A DNA stretch of 64,000 nt, taken from contig NZ_KB899920.1 of NCBI RefSeq assembly GCF_000378465.1, forward strand, positions 80,977 through 144,976, given 5' to 3'. Positions 53,334 through 63,294 of the stretch are shown in pieces. How positions within the stretch are numbered: the stretch's first letter is position 1; the number at the start of each line of letters is the position of its first letter. The translations under genes and the position numbers were made by a program. The stretch comes from Elioraea tepidiphila DSM 17972. Lineage in GTDB: Bacteria; Pseudomonadota; Alphaproteobacteria; Acetobacterales; Acetobacteraceae. The notes under the pieces were generated by a model. The model worked only from the letters and a program-made list of their open reading frames with translations. It had not been told where the DNA came from and did not search any database.

Positions 53334-54106
53334 TCGAGGCACGGGATCTGCTGGTGCGCCGGCGTGGCCGAACCATCCTCGACGTTCCCGCGGTCACGCT
53401 CCGTGGCGGGGCGCTGTTCGGCTTGGTAGGGCCGAACGGGGCCGGCAAGTCGACGCTCGTGCGCGTGCTGTCGGGCGAGCTCGTGCCGGATCGTGGCCGG
53501 GTGCTGTACGATGACATTCCGGTCGGTCGCATCCCTTCTGCCGCCTTGGCGCGAAGGCGCGCGGTGCTGCCGCAATCGACCAGCCTCGGCTTCCCGTTGG
53601 ACGCCGAGGCGGTGGTGCGGCTGGGCCGCATCCCGCATGCCGGATACTGCCCACGCAGCGACAACGATCGCGCCGTGGCGCTGGCGATGGTCGAGGCTGG
53701 CGTCGATCCTCTGGCGGCCCGGATCGTGCAGACGCTCTCGGGCGGCGAGGCGCAGCGCGTGCAGCTCGCCCGCGTGCTGGCGCAGCTCCATGGCGTGCGG
53801 GTGGCCGAGACGGCGCTTTTTCTCGACGAGCCGACATCCAGCCTCGACCTCGCCCATGCGCACGCGATCCTGCGCGTGGCCGCTGCGCGCGCGCGCGACG
53901 GCGGCGTGGTGGTCGCGGTGCTGCATGACCTGGCCGCAGCCGCACGCTGGTGCGATCGCGTCGCGGTGATGGAGGAGGGGCGGATCGTCGCAGAAGGCGC
54001 CCCCGAAGCGGTGCTGGACGAGGCGACGGTCAGCCGCGTCTGGGGCGTACCGGTGCGGCGCATGCGCGTCGACGGCGCGCGAGCCATGGCGTTCCTGCCG
54101 CTCTGA
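53330..54106 (+). CDS. hmuV: Heme ABC transporter ATPase HmuV
   Basis: 258 residues. Walker A GPNGAGKST near 34, signature LSGGEAQRVQLARV near 140, Walker B ALFLDEPTSSLD and the H-loop LHDLAAAARWCD. Powers heme import through HmuU. The ATG overlaps the hmuU stop. Last gene of the hmu operon. Confidence 0.95.
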   Translation: MIEARDLLVRRRGRTILDVPAVTLRGGALFGLVGPNGAGKSTLVRVLSGELVPDRGRVLYDDIPVGRIPSAALARRRAVLPQSTSLGFPLDAEAVVRLGRIPHAGYCPRSDNDRAVALAMVEAGVDPLAARIVQTLSGGEAQRVQLARVLAQLHGVRVAETALFLDEPTSSLDLAHAHAILRVAAARARDGGVVVAVLHDLAAAARWCDRVAVMEEGRIVAEGAPEAVLDEATVSRVWGVPVRRMRVDGARAMAFLPL

Positions 54107-54129
54107 ACCTGCCGGACGCTCTGCCAGAT

Positions 54130-54163
54130 CCGAGTGTGCTCGGTGGATCCGAACGGTCGGATC
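54130..54163 (+). terminator. Hairpins after hmuV
   Basis: CCGAG-TGTG-CTCGG and the overlapping perfect repeat GATCCGA-ACGG-TCGGATC (54146-54163) lie 25-60 bases after hmuV. Candidate terminator of the hmu operon, without a T-run. Confidence 0.4.
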
Positions 54164-54239
54164 GACAGCTTCCTCGCCTCGGTTCCGAGACACGGCGCGG
54201 ACGGAACGAGCTTCAGCGGGTCCGTAATGGTATGACCCG

Positions 54240-54817
54240 TCAGGTCGAAGTCGCCGGCTGGGCCGCCCGTTCGATGACACCAAGCCCCCGCAGCGTCTCG
54301 ACCTGTTCGTCGGAGACTCCGCGATCGCGACGGAGCACGTCCGCCATGTGCTCGCCAGGCATCGGCGGAGGCCCAAAGGGCGCCTGCCGTCCTCCAGGAA
54401 ACCTGATCGCCCGACCGAGGATGCGCAGGGCCCCTGCCGCGGCGGGCTCGACCGTGACGACCATCTTCCGCGCGACCGCATGGGGGGTGCGCGTGTGCGG
54501 CGGTGACACCGAGCACCGGCGCGTGCGAAACGTCGTACTGGTCGAGCAGGCCTGCCACGCGGCGCCCGCGGATGGAGCACGAGACTGCGTTTGCCGAGGT
54601 GCAGGCCGGCGAAAGGGCGGCCTCTCGCCGCCGACGTTGGACGCGGACCCGGCCGTCTCGGCGCCCTTGCCGGCGACCCGACCTTGACGATCCTGGCACC
54701 GAGATCGCCGAGGAACGGCGCCGCAAGCGGACCGGCCGGCCCGCGCGTCAGGTCGGTCACCCGCAGGCCAGTGAGCCGACCGCGCGAGGCAGCCTCGGTG
54801 CGGGCGGCTCTCCTCAA
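54240..54817 (-). pseudogene. CaiB/BaiF CoA-transferase remnant
   Basis: CaiB/BaiF enzymes move CoA between acids; full length is about 400 residues. Here only the ends survive. The N-terminal part LTGLRVTDLTRGPAGPLAAP, FLGDLGARIVKV and FAGLHLGKRSLVLHP is read from 54817 to about 54600. Then comes, in another frame, VAGLLDQYDVSHAPVLGV, and in a third, ARKMVVTVEPAAAGALRILG, IRFPGG and PGEHMADVLRR down to the stop at 54240. About 200 middle residues are missing and at least one further frameshift is present. Not functional. Confidence 0.75.
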
Positions 54818-55035
54818 GGGTCAGCTTGCCCCAAGCCCGAACTCTCGATCACCGGCCGCCACGTCGCCCGGCCGGCGCAGCAGCGCCGCGTTGAGGCATG
54901 CGCGGGCCGCGTCCAGCGGGTCGCTCGCCGAACGATACTGCGACCCCGCACCCGTGTAGATCACCATGCCGAGCCTCAGGATCGCGGCGAGGGGGGCGAA
55001 ATCGGGCGCTGGGTCGAAACCGAGCGCGGGAGCCA
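54818..55035. other. Non-coding remnant DNA between CoA-transferase pseudogene and IS
   Basis: No intact gene on either strand. The minus strand has a short open stretch containing LDAARACLNAALLRRPGDVA that may be a piece of another lost gene, but no family could be named. Confidence 0.5.
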
Positions 55036-55962
55036 GGTCACGTCCGTCAACGTGGTGGAACAAGCTGGTGGGCTTGAGGTGGCCACGGGTCAGGCGGCCT
55101 TGGGCGGAAGTTGCAGGGTTTCGTTGGTGGGTGGCGGGTTGAGCATCTCGCCCACGGCCTCGACGCCCATGTAGCGGTGCTGCATCTGCCATTCGTCGTT
55201 GGCCTCGAGCAGGACGACGCCGATCAGGCGGATGATGGAACCCTCGGAGGGACCGATGTGCAGGCCGACGATCTCGCGCCGCCCCTCGGCATCGCAGGCC
55301 ACGGCGATTATGGCCGCGACGGAGACGATGCGCCCGCCCTCGCGCTGGCGAAGGTAGGTGGCGTCGAGCCAGAGATACGGCCATTCGCCGGACAACGGCC
55401 GATCGAGGAAGGCGCCGACCCGCTCGTCGATGTCCTTGCACAGCTTCGAGACGGGGGGCTTCGGGATCCCCGTCGGGCCCATGGCCTGCACCAGGTCGTC
55501 AACGCGCCGCGTCGAGACCCCACCGATCCAGGCTTCCTGGATGACCGCCGCCAGGGCCTTCTCGGAGGTCTTGCGCGGCTCCAGGAAGGGCGGGACGCAG
55601 CTGCCCTGCCGGAGCTTCGGAATGCGCAGCTGCGGGGCGCCGAGCCGCGTGTCGAGCCTGCGGTCGCGGAAGCCGTTGCGGTAGTTCAGCCGCTCGGCGG
55701 TGCGTTCATGCCGCCCGGCACCGATCAGGCCTTCCACGTCGGCCTCCATCAGCCTCTGCAGCACCGCCTCGACGACGCTGCGCAGGAAGTCACCGTCTCC
55801 TGCTTTCGCCAGCAGCTCGGCGAGTGGCAGTCGGCCATCGGGCCCTCGGATGGTCAGGGGTGGGGGCTTCGCAACTCCACCCTGGCCGCCAGGTCCGATG
55901 GCCACCCCAGCCCTACACCCCGGCCGAAGCCGGAATTTCCACCACCTCCGCGGACTCTACCC
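55036..55962 (-). mobile_element. IS256-family insertion sequence, internally deleted
   Basis: Both ends carry an imperfect inverted repeat reading outwards as TTCCACCAC-N6-CGGAC and a few matching bases after it (left end on the minus strand around 55036-55060, right end on the plus strand around 55937-55962). The element is about 0.93 kb, shorter than the usual 1.3 kb, in line with loss of about 0.4 kb from the transposase gene. No 8-base target duplication was seen. Borders are approximate. Confidence 0.7.
55090..55905 (-). pseudogene. IS256-family transposase with in-frame internal deletion
   Basis: 271 residues against about 400 in the family. Residues 1-220 match the N-terminal half: RHERTAERLNYRNGFRDRRL, IPKLRQGS, STRRVDDLVQAMG and the first catalytic Asp181 in YLWLDATYLRQREG, then EIVGLHIGPSE. 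The chain then jumps to the far C-terminal signature IIRLIGVVLLEANDEW and RYMGVEAV. The second Asp and the Glu of the DDE triad lie in the missing part, so the protein cannot be an active transposase, though it could still bind the ends. Confidence 0.85.
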
Positions 55963-56116
55963 CGGATGACTGCGGGATTCGCGGGACGGTTTCACAGCCT
56001 CGGTCACCGGCTCAGCGGCTCGGGAGCCTCCCTCAAAATCCCTTGCGCCCCCGCTGCCTCCCTCCCCCTCTTAAGGGTTGATTCAACCGCATCAGGTCTC
56101 CTGCGCCGGAGGTGAG

Positions 56117-57766
56117 ATGCGCATGACCGTTTCAGCCGCCATCCGGCCCGTTGCCGGGCCACGCGAAAGCCACCCCCCACCGTCGCGTCCTGACACGCGC
56201 GAGCGGCTGCTGGCCTTCGCCTTCGCCGCCTCCGACCTGCTGGTCGAGGTGGACGAGAGCGGCACCATCACCTTCGCTGCCGGCGCCTTCCCCTCCCGCT
56301 TCGGCCACCCGGCGGCCCAGGCCATCGGCATGCCGGTCGAACGCCTCATCGCGCCGGAAGACCGCGCCGCCATGCAGGCCGGACTCGCCCACCTCGCGCT
56401 GCGCGGCCGGCTGCGCCCCGTCGCCCTCCGCCTCGCCGACCGCGAACGCAGCGCCTGCGCTTTCGCCGGCCTCGCCACCGGCAGCGAGGGCCTGCGCTTC
56501 TGCCTCACTTTCGGCCCCCTGCCCGCCCCCCTGCCCGAAACCGGCCAGCGCGGCAGCGGCACCGAAGGCTTCGGCCGCATGGTCGAGGCACGGCTGCGCG
56601 ACGCCGCCGCCGGCGGTGCCCCCGCCCGGCTCGCCCTGCTGGAAGTCGAAGGACTGGCCGAGGTCTCGGTCATGCTCGGCCGCGAATCGCGCGAGGCGCT
56701 GCTGGACCGGATCAGCACCACCATCGCCAACGCCGCCCCCGCCGGCATGCAGTCCGAACTCGGCGCGGGCCGCTGGGCGCTCGTGCACAGCGGCGAGGCC
56801 AATGTCGACGCCGTCTGCCGCGCGGTCGAAACCCTGCTGCGCGAACGCGCCCCGGCAAGCTCCGCGCCGCGCGTGCACGGCACGGAACTCAAGCTCGCGG
56901 CACCAGGCTTCAGCACCGTCCAGCAGGTGCGCGCGCTGCGCCTCGCCCTCGACCGTTTCGCCGCGGCCGGTCGCGCCGGGCTGGAGGGGGCCGGCCTCTC
57001 GCGCGGGCTCTCCGGCTTCCTCACCACGCTCGCCGCCCAGGCGGAATCGTTGCGTGGACGTCTGAAACGGCGCGGCTTCCGCCTCGCCTTCCAGCCGATC
57101 GTCACGCTCAAGGACCGTCGTCCGCACCATTTCGAGGCGCTGATCCGTCCCCACACGGCGCCGGATGGCGGCGAGACGCCGCAATCCTTCGTCACGCTGA
57201 TCGAGGCCGCCGGCCTCTCGGCCGAGCTCGACCTCGCGGTCGCCGCGGCCGCGACCGAATCCGCCCTCGCCGCCAAGGCGGCGACCGTCGCGGTGAACAT
57301 CTCGGACATGTCGCTCGAGGATCAGGCGTTCCGCGCCTCGCTTGAGCAGACGCTCGACGCGGCCCCCGAGCTCAAGGGCCGGCTGCTGTTCGAGATCACC
57401 GAGACGGGCGACATCGTCGATGCCGCCACCGCCCGCGCCACCATCGACGCGCTGCGCGCGCGCGGCTACGCGGTCTGCATCGACGATTTCGGCGCGGGCG
57501 CCGCCTCGCTGCGCTACCTCAAGCTGTTCGACGTGGATTTCGTGAAGATCGACGGCGCCTATGTGCGCGGCGCCGAGGCCAGCGCGCGCGACCGCGAACT
57601 GCTCGGCCAGATGGTCGATCTCTGCCGCGCGGTCGAGGCGCGCGTGATCGCCGAGCAGGTCGAGACCGAGGCGCAGGCCAGCATGGTCGCCGGGCTCGGC
57701 GTCGAGCTCGCGCAGGGCAGCCTGTTCGGCAAACCGGGGCATCTGCCCGGCCTCGTCGGGCGCTGA
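56117..57766 (+). CDS. PAS-like / degenerate GGDEF / EAL protein (c-di-GMP phosphodiesterase)
   Basis: 549 residues, soluble. A PAS-like domain (about 30-125, LLVEVDESGTITFAAGAFPS), a middle domain in the place of GGDEF but without a GG(D/E)EF motif (about 150-290), and an EAL domain (about 315-549). Key EAL residues are kept: FEALIRP, VAVNIS, FEITET, DDFGAG, VKIDG, AEQVET and AQGSLFG, so hydrolysis of c-di-GMP is expected. Start at ATG 56117 after GGAGGTGAG; a second ATG two codons later is possible. Stands alone. Confidence 0.9.
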   Translation: MRMTVSAAIRPVAGPRESHPPPSRPDTRERLLAFAFAASDLLVEVDESGTITFAAGAFPSRFGHPAAQAIGMPVERLIAPEDRAAMQAGLAHLALRGRLRPVALRLADRERSACAFAGLATGSEGLRFCLTFGPLPAPLPETGQRGSGTEGFGRMVEARLRDAAAGGAPARLALLEVEGLAEVSVMLGRESREALLDRISTTIANAAPAGMQSELGAGRWALVHSGEANVDAVCRAVETLLRERAPASSAPRVHGTELKLAAPGFSTVQQVRALRLALDRFAAAGRAGLEGAGLSRGLSGFLTTLAAQAESLRGRLKRRGFRLAFQPIVTLKDRRPHHFEALIRPHTAPDGGETPQSFVTLIEAAGLSAELDLAVAAAATESALAAKAATVAVNISDMSLEDQAFRASLEQTLDAAPELKGRLLFEITETGDIVDAATARATIDALRARGYAVCIDDFGAGAASLRYLKLFDVDFVKIDGAYVRGAEASARDRELLGQMVDLCRAVEARVIAEQVETEAQASMVAGLGVELAQGSLFGKPGHLPGLVGR

Positions 57767-57858
57767 CGCGCGGTTTCGCGTCCGGCATCGCCTGCACGGC
57801 CTGGACGCGCCGCGCCCTCTCCGGTTGACAGGCGCGGAGACGACAGTGGAGGTGATCC

Positions 57859-58579
57859 ATGCCCGGCTACGCGCCGCACGCGCTGAAGGCGCTCGCATTC
57901 CGGGACGCGACGCCCTGGTTCGCTGACGGCATCGACAGCCCGCGCGCCTCTCTTGAACGTTGTTTCGCAACGACGGAAGAGCGCGACCAGTGCCGTGTTC
58001 GACTGGTCAGGCGGGCTGCCCGATGGCGTGGCCGCCGACGTCCGCGCCACCAAGGCGCCGTCCGTCGGACCGGCGACCGAGGTGGTCTGGGACGTGGTCG
58101 GCTTCGGCTGCACTCTGGAGCCGGGCGGCACCTGCCCGTTCGTGACCGGCGGCTCCCCGCTCGTCTCGCCCGCCGGCGCGGTCTGCGCGCAGGTCCTGGT
58201 TGCGCCGCTGGTCGGGGATCCGACGTTCCGCGACGCCCTCAGCAGGATGCGCATCCACGTCATGACGCTGCTCGACTTCGTCGCCGATGGGGACGCGGCG
58301 TGGCTCGACACGGTGGCCCTGACCTATCTCGAGACGGTACCAACCAACGCCTCTTCCGGCAGCCTGTTGTTCCGCAGCACGGAGATGCCCCCGGGCCTCG
58401 TCCCGGTTGACTTCGAGCCGCCGGGCGGCCTGCCGCCGCCGCGCTTCGGCGGCACGCCGGGCGGGCAGGTGCCACCCGCGTTCCTGCCGCCGACCACCGT
58501 GCCCGAGCCCGCGACAATCGGCCTGCTCGGCCTTGGGCTGCTCGGCCTCGCCGTCGCTCGGCGCCGCGCCGCGCGCTGA
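57859..58579 (+). pseudogene. PEP-CTERM protein, damaged N terminus
   Basis: The C-terminal end PEPATIGLLGLGLLGLAVAR plus Arg cluster is a textbook PEP-CTERM sorting tail (Pro-Glu-Pro, membrane helix, Arg-rich end), used by exosortase systems to place proteins in the exopolysaccharide-rich surface. That frame is open only from 57953 and has no signal peptide. A near-perfect ribosome-binding site (GGAGGTGATCC) precedes an ATG at 57859, but this start is in a different frame and its product is hydrophilic. A frameshift around 57950-58000 or loss of the original 5' end is likely. No exosortase is in the window. Confidence 0.65.
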
Positions 58580-58703
58580 GCCGCACGTGCCGGCCGCCGG
58601 GGAACCCTCCGGCGCGCCGGCCGCGTTGACCCCGCCCCTCCCCCGCCCTATTCCACGCCCGACGGGCTCCGAGCCCGCTTCGGATCGAAGGGAGGTTCCA
58701 TCC

Positions 58704-59702
58704 ATGCGCACGACCCGTCGCACGCTGCTCGCCGGCACCGCTGGCCTGCTCGCCGCGCCGCCGATCGCCCGCGCCCAGGCCCCGGTGATGCGCCTGTCCC
58801 ACCAGTACCCGCCGGCGCACCACATCGCCCGCGTGCTCACGGCCTTCGCCGAGGAGGTGAACGCGAAGAACGCCGGCGTCACCGTGCAGGTCTATCCGGC
58901 CGAGCAGCTCGCGCGCGTGGCGGAGAACTTCCCCGGCGTGGCGCGCGGTGCCTTCGAGGCCGCGGTCGCGACCAACTTCACCTGGGGCAACACCATCCCA
59001 GAGATGAGCGCGCCGACCATCCCCTACCTGTTCACCGATCTCGCCCGCATCCGCAAGTTCCCCGGCAGCGATGCGGCGCAGTTCCTCGACGCCGCCTCCG
59101 CCCGCCGCGGCGTGAAGAGCGTGGCCTGGCTGTTCACCACGCGGAGCTCGATCTTCACCTCCGGGCGCAAGCCGATCGTCCAGCTTGCCGACTTCCAGGG
59201 GCTGAAGATCCGCGGGCTCAACCCGCTGATCGACAACGCGCTGCGCGCCGCCGGCGCCGCCCCGGCAGCGACCCCCGCACCCGAGGTGGTCGGCGCGCTC
59301 CAGTCCGGCGTGCTCGATGCCGGGCTGACGGACGTTTCGGCCGCGGTCAGCCGCCGCTTCTACGAGGTGCAGAAATTCGGCACCGTCGCGCCGTTCTTCT
59401 GCGTCTACACCCAGGTCTATGTGAACCCGCGGTTCTGGGACGGGCTGCCTTCCGGCGCGCGCGCCGCGCTGGAGGCCTCGCTCAGGAAGGCCGAGACCGA
59501 CGCCGTCACGGTCACGGAACAGACCGCTGCGGCGGCGGTCGGCGAACTCCGCGCCAAGGGCATGACGATCCACGAGCAGACCGCGGCCGAGGCCGAGGCC
59601 TGGCGCGCGGTGATGCAGCAGCCCGTGATCGATGCGTTCCTGCGCGCCGCCCCCGAGGGCGGGCAGCGCATGCTCGACCTGCTGCGCAACCTGTCGGCCT
59701 GA
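58704..59702 (+). CDS. dctP: TRAP transporter substrate-binding protein DctP
   Basis: 332 residues. N terminus TTRRTLLAGTAGLLAAPPIA fits a Tat signal. DctP fold with MRLSHQYPPAHHIARVLTAF at the mature N terminus and the substrate-anchoring region LKIRGLNPLIDNALRAAGA near 172. Binds an organic acid, often a C4-dicarboxylate or keto acid, which is not known here. GGGAGG precedes the ATG. First gene of dctP-dctQ-dctM. Confidence 0.93.
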   Translation: MRTTRRTLLAGTAGLLAAPPIARAQAPVMRLSHQYPPAHHIARVLTAFAEEVNAKNAGVTVQVYPAEQLARVAENFPGVARGAFEAAVATNFTWGNTIPEMSAPTIPYLFTDLARIRKFPGSDAAQFLDAASARRGVKSVAWLFTTRSSIFTSGRKPIVQLADFQGLKIRGLNPLIDNALRAAGAAPAATPAPEVVGALQSGVLDAGLTDVSAAVSRRFYEVQKFGTVAPFFCVYTQVYVNPRFWDGLPSGARAALEASLRKAETDAVTVTEQTAAAAVGELRAKGMTIHEQTAAEAEAWRAVMQQPVIDAFLRAAPEGGQRMLDLLRNLSA

Positions 59703-59706
59703 CGCG

Positions 59707-60276
59707 ATGGATGAGCCGCGCGGCGCGGCCACGCGCGCCGCGCGACTGGTCGAAACCGGGGTGGCGCTGCTCTGCCGCCTCGGCGCGCTGCTCGGCGCGC
59801 TCACCGGGCTGATCTGCTTCGTGCTGGTCTGCGCCTCGGTGGGCTGGCGCTACTTCCTCGGCCAGCCGCAGCCCTGGATCGATCACGTCGCCGCCTGGCT
59901 GGTGGTGGCGCTGGTGATGTTCGCCGCCGGCGAGACGCAGCGGCGCGAGGAGCACATCGGCGTCGAGGTGCTGACCGCGCGGCTCGCGCCTTCGGGCAGG
60001 CGCGCCTCGCGCCTGTTCGGCTCGGCCGCGGTCGCGGTGACGGCGGCCATCCTGCTGTGGGAAGGGCTCTCGACGGTCGCCTTCTCGCGCATGATCGGCA
60101 TCGCCACGAATGTCGAGGGCGTGCCGATCTGGTGGGTGCAGACGCTGATCCCGATCGGTGCGGGGCTGCTGCTGGCCGCGGCGCTGGCGCAGATCATCGT
60201 GCTCGCCTGCGGGATCGAGCCGCGCGGGCCGGAGAGCAAGGCGCATCACGGCGTGCCGGGCGGGCGCGTGGAATGA
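59707..60276 (+). CDS. dctQ: TRAP transporter small permease DctQ
   Basis: 189 residues, four helices. Contains VGWRYFLGQPQPWIDHVAAW and GETQRREEHIGVEVL, standard for DctQ. Four bases after dctP and overlapping dctM by 4 bases. Confidence 0.93.
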   Translation: MDEPRGAATRAARLVETGVALLCRLGALLGALTGLICFVLVCASVGWRYFLGQPQPWIDHVAAWLVVALVMFAAGETQRREEHIGVEVLTARLAPSGRRASRLFGSAAVAVTAAILLWEGLSTVAFSRMIGIATNVEGVPIWWVQTLIPIGAGLLLAAALAQIIVLACGIEPRGPESKAHHGVPGGRVE

Positions 60277-61574
60277 CCTTCTTCGCCACCCTCGCCGGGC
60301 TGCTGGTGCTGCTCTATCTCGGCGTGCCGATGTTCGCGGCGATGTTCCTGCTCTCGCTCGGCGTGCTGTGGCTGACCGAGGGCGCGGTGACGCTGCTCGG
60401 CGAGCTCGTGTTCGGCAAGCTGGACAGCTACCTGCTGGTCGCGGTGCCGCTGTTCATGCTGATGGCGCATTTCATGGTGCGCGGCCGGGTGGTGGACGAC
60501 CTGTTCCACACCGCGCACATGATGCTGCGCCGGGTGCGGGGCGGGCTCGGCATCGCCACGGTCGCCGCCTGCACCGTGTTCGCCGCGATCTCCGGCTCCT
60601 CGGTCGCGACCGCGCTGACGATCGGCAAGGTCGCGATCCCGCAGATGCTGCGCTACGGCTACTCGCGCAAGGGCGCATTCGGCGTGGTCGCGGGCGGCGG
60701 CACCTTGGGGATTCTCATTCCGCCCTCGGCGCCGATGATCCTCTACGCCTATGTCACCGAGGCCTCGGTCGGCGCGCTGTTCGCGGCCGGCGTGGTGCCC
60801 GGACTGATGATGGCGACGATGTTCTCGCTCTGGTGCCTGCTGACCGAGCGCGGCGGCGGAGTCGACCCCGCGACGGGCCGCGCCGTGGAACTGCCGCCGC
60901 CCGCCACCTGGGGCGAGCTGTTCGCCTCGCTCCGCCGCTCGATCTGGGCGCTGACCCTGCCGCCCTTCGTGCTGGGCGGGATCTATTTCGGCGTCTTCAC
61001 CCCCACCGAGGCGGCCGGCACCGGCGCGCTCTGGGCGCTGCTGCTCGCCCTGGTGGTCTATCGCCAGATGCGGCTCGCCGATCTCTGGGAGGGCGTGAAC
61101 GAGGCGACGCGCACCGCGGCGATGCTGTTCATGATCATCGTCGGCGCCTCGCTCTACGGCTACATGCTGACGAAGCTCGGGGCACCACAGGAGCTCTCGC
61201 ATCTGATCGCGACCGCGGGCCTCGGCCGCACCGGCTTCCTGCTCTGCATGATGGTGCTGCTGTTCCTGCTCGGCCTGATCCTCGAGACCTTCTCGATCAT
61301 CCTGCTGACCACGCCGGTGATCCTGCCGGTGCTGGACGCGATGGCGATCGACAAGGTCTGGTACGGCATCCTGCTGACGCTGAACCTGGAGATGGCGCTG
61401 ATCAGCCCGCCCGTCGCCCTCAACATCGTCGTCATCAAGGCGATCACCGGCGCACCGCTCGGCGAGGTCGGCTGGGCGGTCGTGCCCTACCTGCTGATGC
61501 TCGCAACCGGGATCGGCCTGCTGATGGCCTTCCCCGGGATCGCGCTCTGGCTGCCCGGCGTGCTGGGCTACTGA
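60273..61574 (+). CDS. dctM: TRAP transporter large permease DctM
   Basis: 433 residues, about twelve helices. Sodium- or proton-coupled transport channel of the TRAP system. Motifs ISGSSVATALTIGKVAIPQM near 107-126, GGGTLGILIPPSAPMILYAY near 144-163 and the second-half repeat GLILETFSIILLTTPVILPV. Start at ATG 60273 overlapping the dctQ stop. Eight bases before the convergent tpsB stop. Confidence 0.95.
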   Translation: MTFFATLAGLLVLLYLGVPMFAAMFLLSLGVLWLTEGAVTLLGELVFGKLDSYLLVAVPLFMLMAHFMVRGRVVDDLFHTAHMMLRRVRGGLGIATVAACTVFAAISGSSVATALTIGKVAIPQMLRYGYSRKGAFGVVAGGGTLGILIPPSAPMILYAYVTEASVGALFAAGVVPGLMMATMFSLWCLLTERGGGVDPATGRAVELPPPATWGELFASLRRSIWALTLPPFVLGGIYFGVFTPTEAAGTGALWALLLALVVYRQMRLADLWEGVNEATRTAAMLFMIIVGASLYGYMLTKLGAPQELSHLIATAGLGRTGFLLCMMVLLFLLGLILETFSIILLTTPVILPVLDAMAIDKVWYGILLTLNLEMALISPPVALNIVVIKAITGAPLGEVGWAVVPYLLMLATGIGLLMAFPGIALWLPGVLGY

Positions 61575-61581
61575 TCCGGCG

Positions 61582-63290
61582 TCAGAACCGTGCGATCGCG
61601 CCGATGAAGGCGCGCGTCTCCTTGCGCCCGGTGGCGGTGTCGGAGGTGCGGCCACCGACCTGCTGCGCGAGTTCGGGCGTGATCGTGAACCATGTCGTCA
61701 GATCGATGCGCGCGCCGATCCCGACCGAGGCGAGGCTCTCCCAGCGCCGCCCGTCGCGCGTGCGGTCACGGTCGATCGCCGCGCCCCAGTCGCCGAAGAT
61801 GTAGGCGCTCATCAGCGGCGAGAGCCCGCCCATCTCGCCGAGCGTGATCAGCCGGCGCAGTTCGAGCCGCCCGCCGAAGCCGTGATCGCCGGTGGTGTTG
61901 CCGGGCGCGAAACCGCGCCCGAGCCGATCGCCGCCGAGCGCGAAGCGTTCCGAGTTCGGCAGGATCGTGCCGGCGATCTGGCCCACGAGCTCTCCGAACA
62001 GCGACCACTCCGGGGGCCCCAGCTCCTGCACCCGCGCGATCGAACCGCGCAGCAGGGTGAAGTCCTCGCGCGCGCGGCTCGCGGGCGCGCCGATCTGCGT
62101 CCCCCCGGTCGCGATCCCCTGCCTGAGCGAACCGTCGACCAGGGTGACGCCGAGGAACCGGTCCGCCACGTCCCAGGTCGCGCGCGCCTCGGCGACCAGC
62201 AGCCGGTCGGTCGCGCGGCCGAGATCGAGGCCGAAGAAGCGCTGCCGCGCGCTGCTCTCGCGCCATGTCAGCCCTGCGCGCAGGAACAGGTTCTCGCTGC
62301 GGGTGCGGATCACCGGCACGAACAGCCGCGCGCGCAGATTGGTCTCGTTCTGCAGCGCGGTCAGCGCGACCAGGCCCGACTTGCGCAGATCCGGCCGGCC
62401 GCGCGTGGCGTCGCCGCCCACCTCGAAGCGCGCCCCGTCGAGCCAGGTGCCGTCGGTGAAGCCGAGCGGCACCGTGATGCTGCCCTCGATGAATCGGAGC
62501 TCCGGGCCGCCGAGCGAGGAGGCGACCGAGAGATCGAGCCGCTCGGTCTGGCCGAGCAGGTCGTAGCTGGTGATGCCGGCGCGCGCGACCCAGGGCCCGA
62601 ACAGCCGCGAGGCGCGGTTGTCGATGCTGAGGAAGCCCTCGTAGGGCCGCGGCGTGTAGCGCACGGTGAGGTCGGCCGCGCCGAAGGTGGCGGGCGAGGG
62701 GCCGAGCACCGTCTCGACCCCGCCGCCCAGCACGTCGCGCGAGAGCAGCACCGCGCGCTCCAGCGTGGTGAGCGACATCGGCCGATCGGCGGCGACGAAC
62801 CGGAACCGCCGGTCGATCGCGCGCCGCCCCGACTCGGGCCCGCCCTCGACGGTGATCCGGTCGATGAAGCCCTCGACGACAAGGATGCGCACCACGCCGT
62901 CTGCGATCGTCTGCGCCGGCAGGATAGCCTGCGACAGCACGTAGCCCTCGGCGCGGTAGCGCGCGGAAATCGCCTCGGCGAGCTGCTCCAGCGTTTCGAG
63001 CGTGACGGTGTTGCCGATCAGCCCGGCCCAGAGCGGCGCGAGCTCGGCCTCGGCGAGCGTGCGCGCGCCTTCGAGCCGGACCTCGCGCAGCACGAAGCTC
63101 GGTCCGACCGGCGCGGCGGGCGCGGTCGGCGTCGGCACGGGTTCGACTGTCGGCGGCTCGGCGCGCGGCACGAGCGGCGGCGCGAACTCGCGGCGCTGGA
63201 ACTCCGGCCGGGCCGGATCGGGGGTTGCCGGCTGTGCGGCGGCGATGACGGGGAGGGCGGCGAGGGCGAAGGCCGCGACAACGGCCCGCC

Positions 63291-63294
<4 letters not shown>
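61582..63294 (-). CDS. Two-partner secretion outer-membrane transporter TpsB (ShlB/FhaC family)
   Basis: 570 residues. Signal peptide 1-21, Pro-rich linker, POTRA_2 domain (about 70-150, FVLREVRLEGARTLAEAEL and ILVVEGFIDRITVEG), then a 16-strand Omp85-type barrel with GGDRLGRGFAPGNTTGDHGF near 465 and a terminal Phe. Exports the TpsA partner across the outer membrane. Start is GTG at 63292-63294, overlapping the tpsA stop (GTGA); a longer frame upstream overlaps tpsA and is rejected. Confidence 0.92.

Noticed and set aside
54503..55174. Plus-strand open frame across the CoA-transferase remnant
   Set aside because: No domain, Arg-rich, and antisense to recognisable CaiB and transposase fragments.
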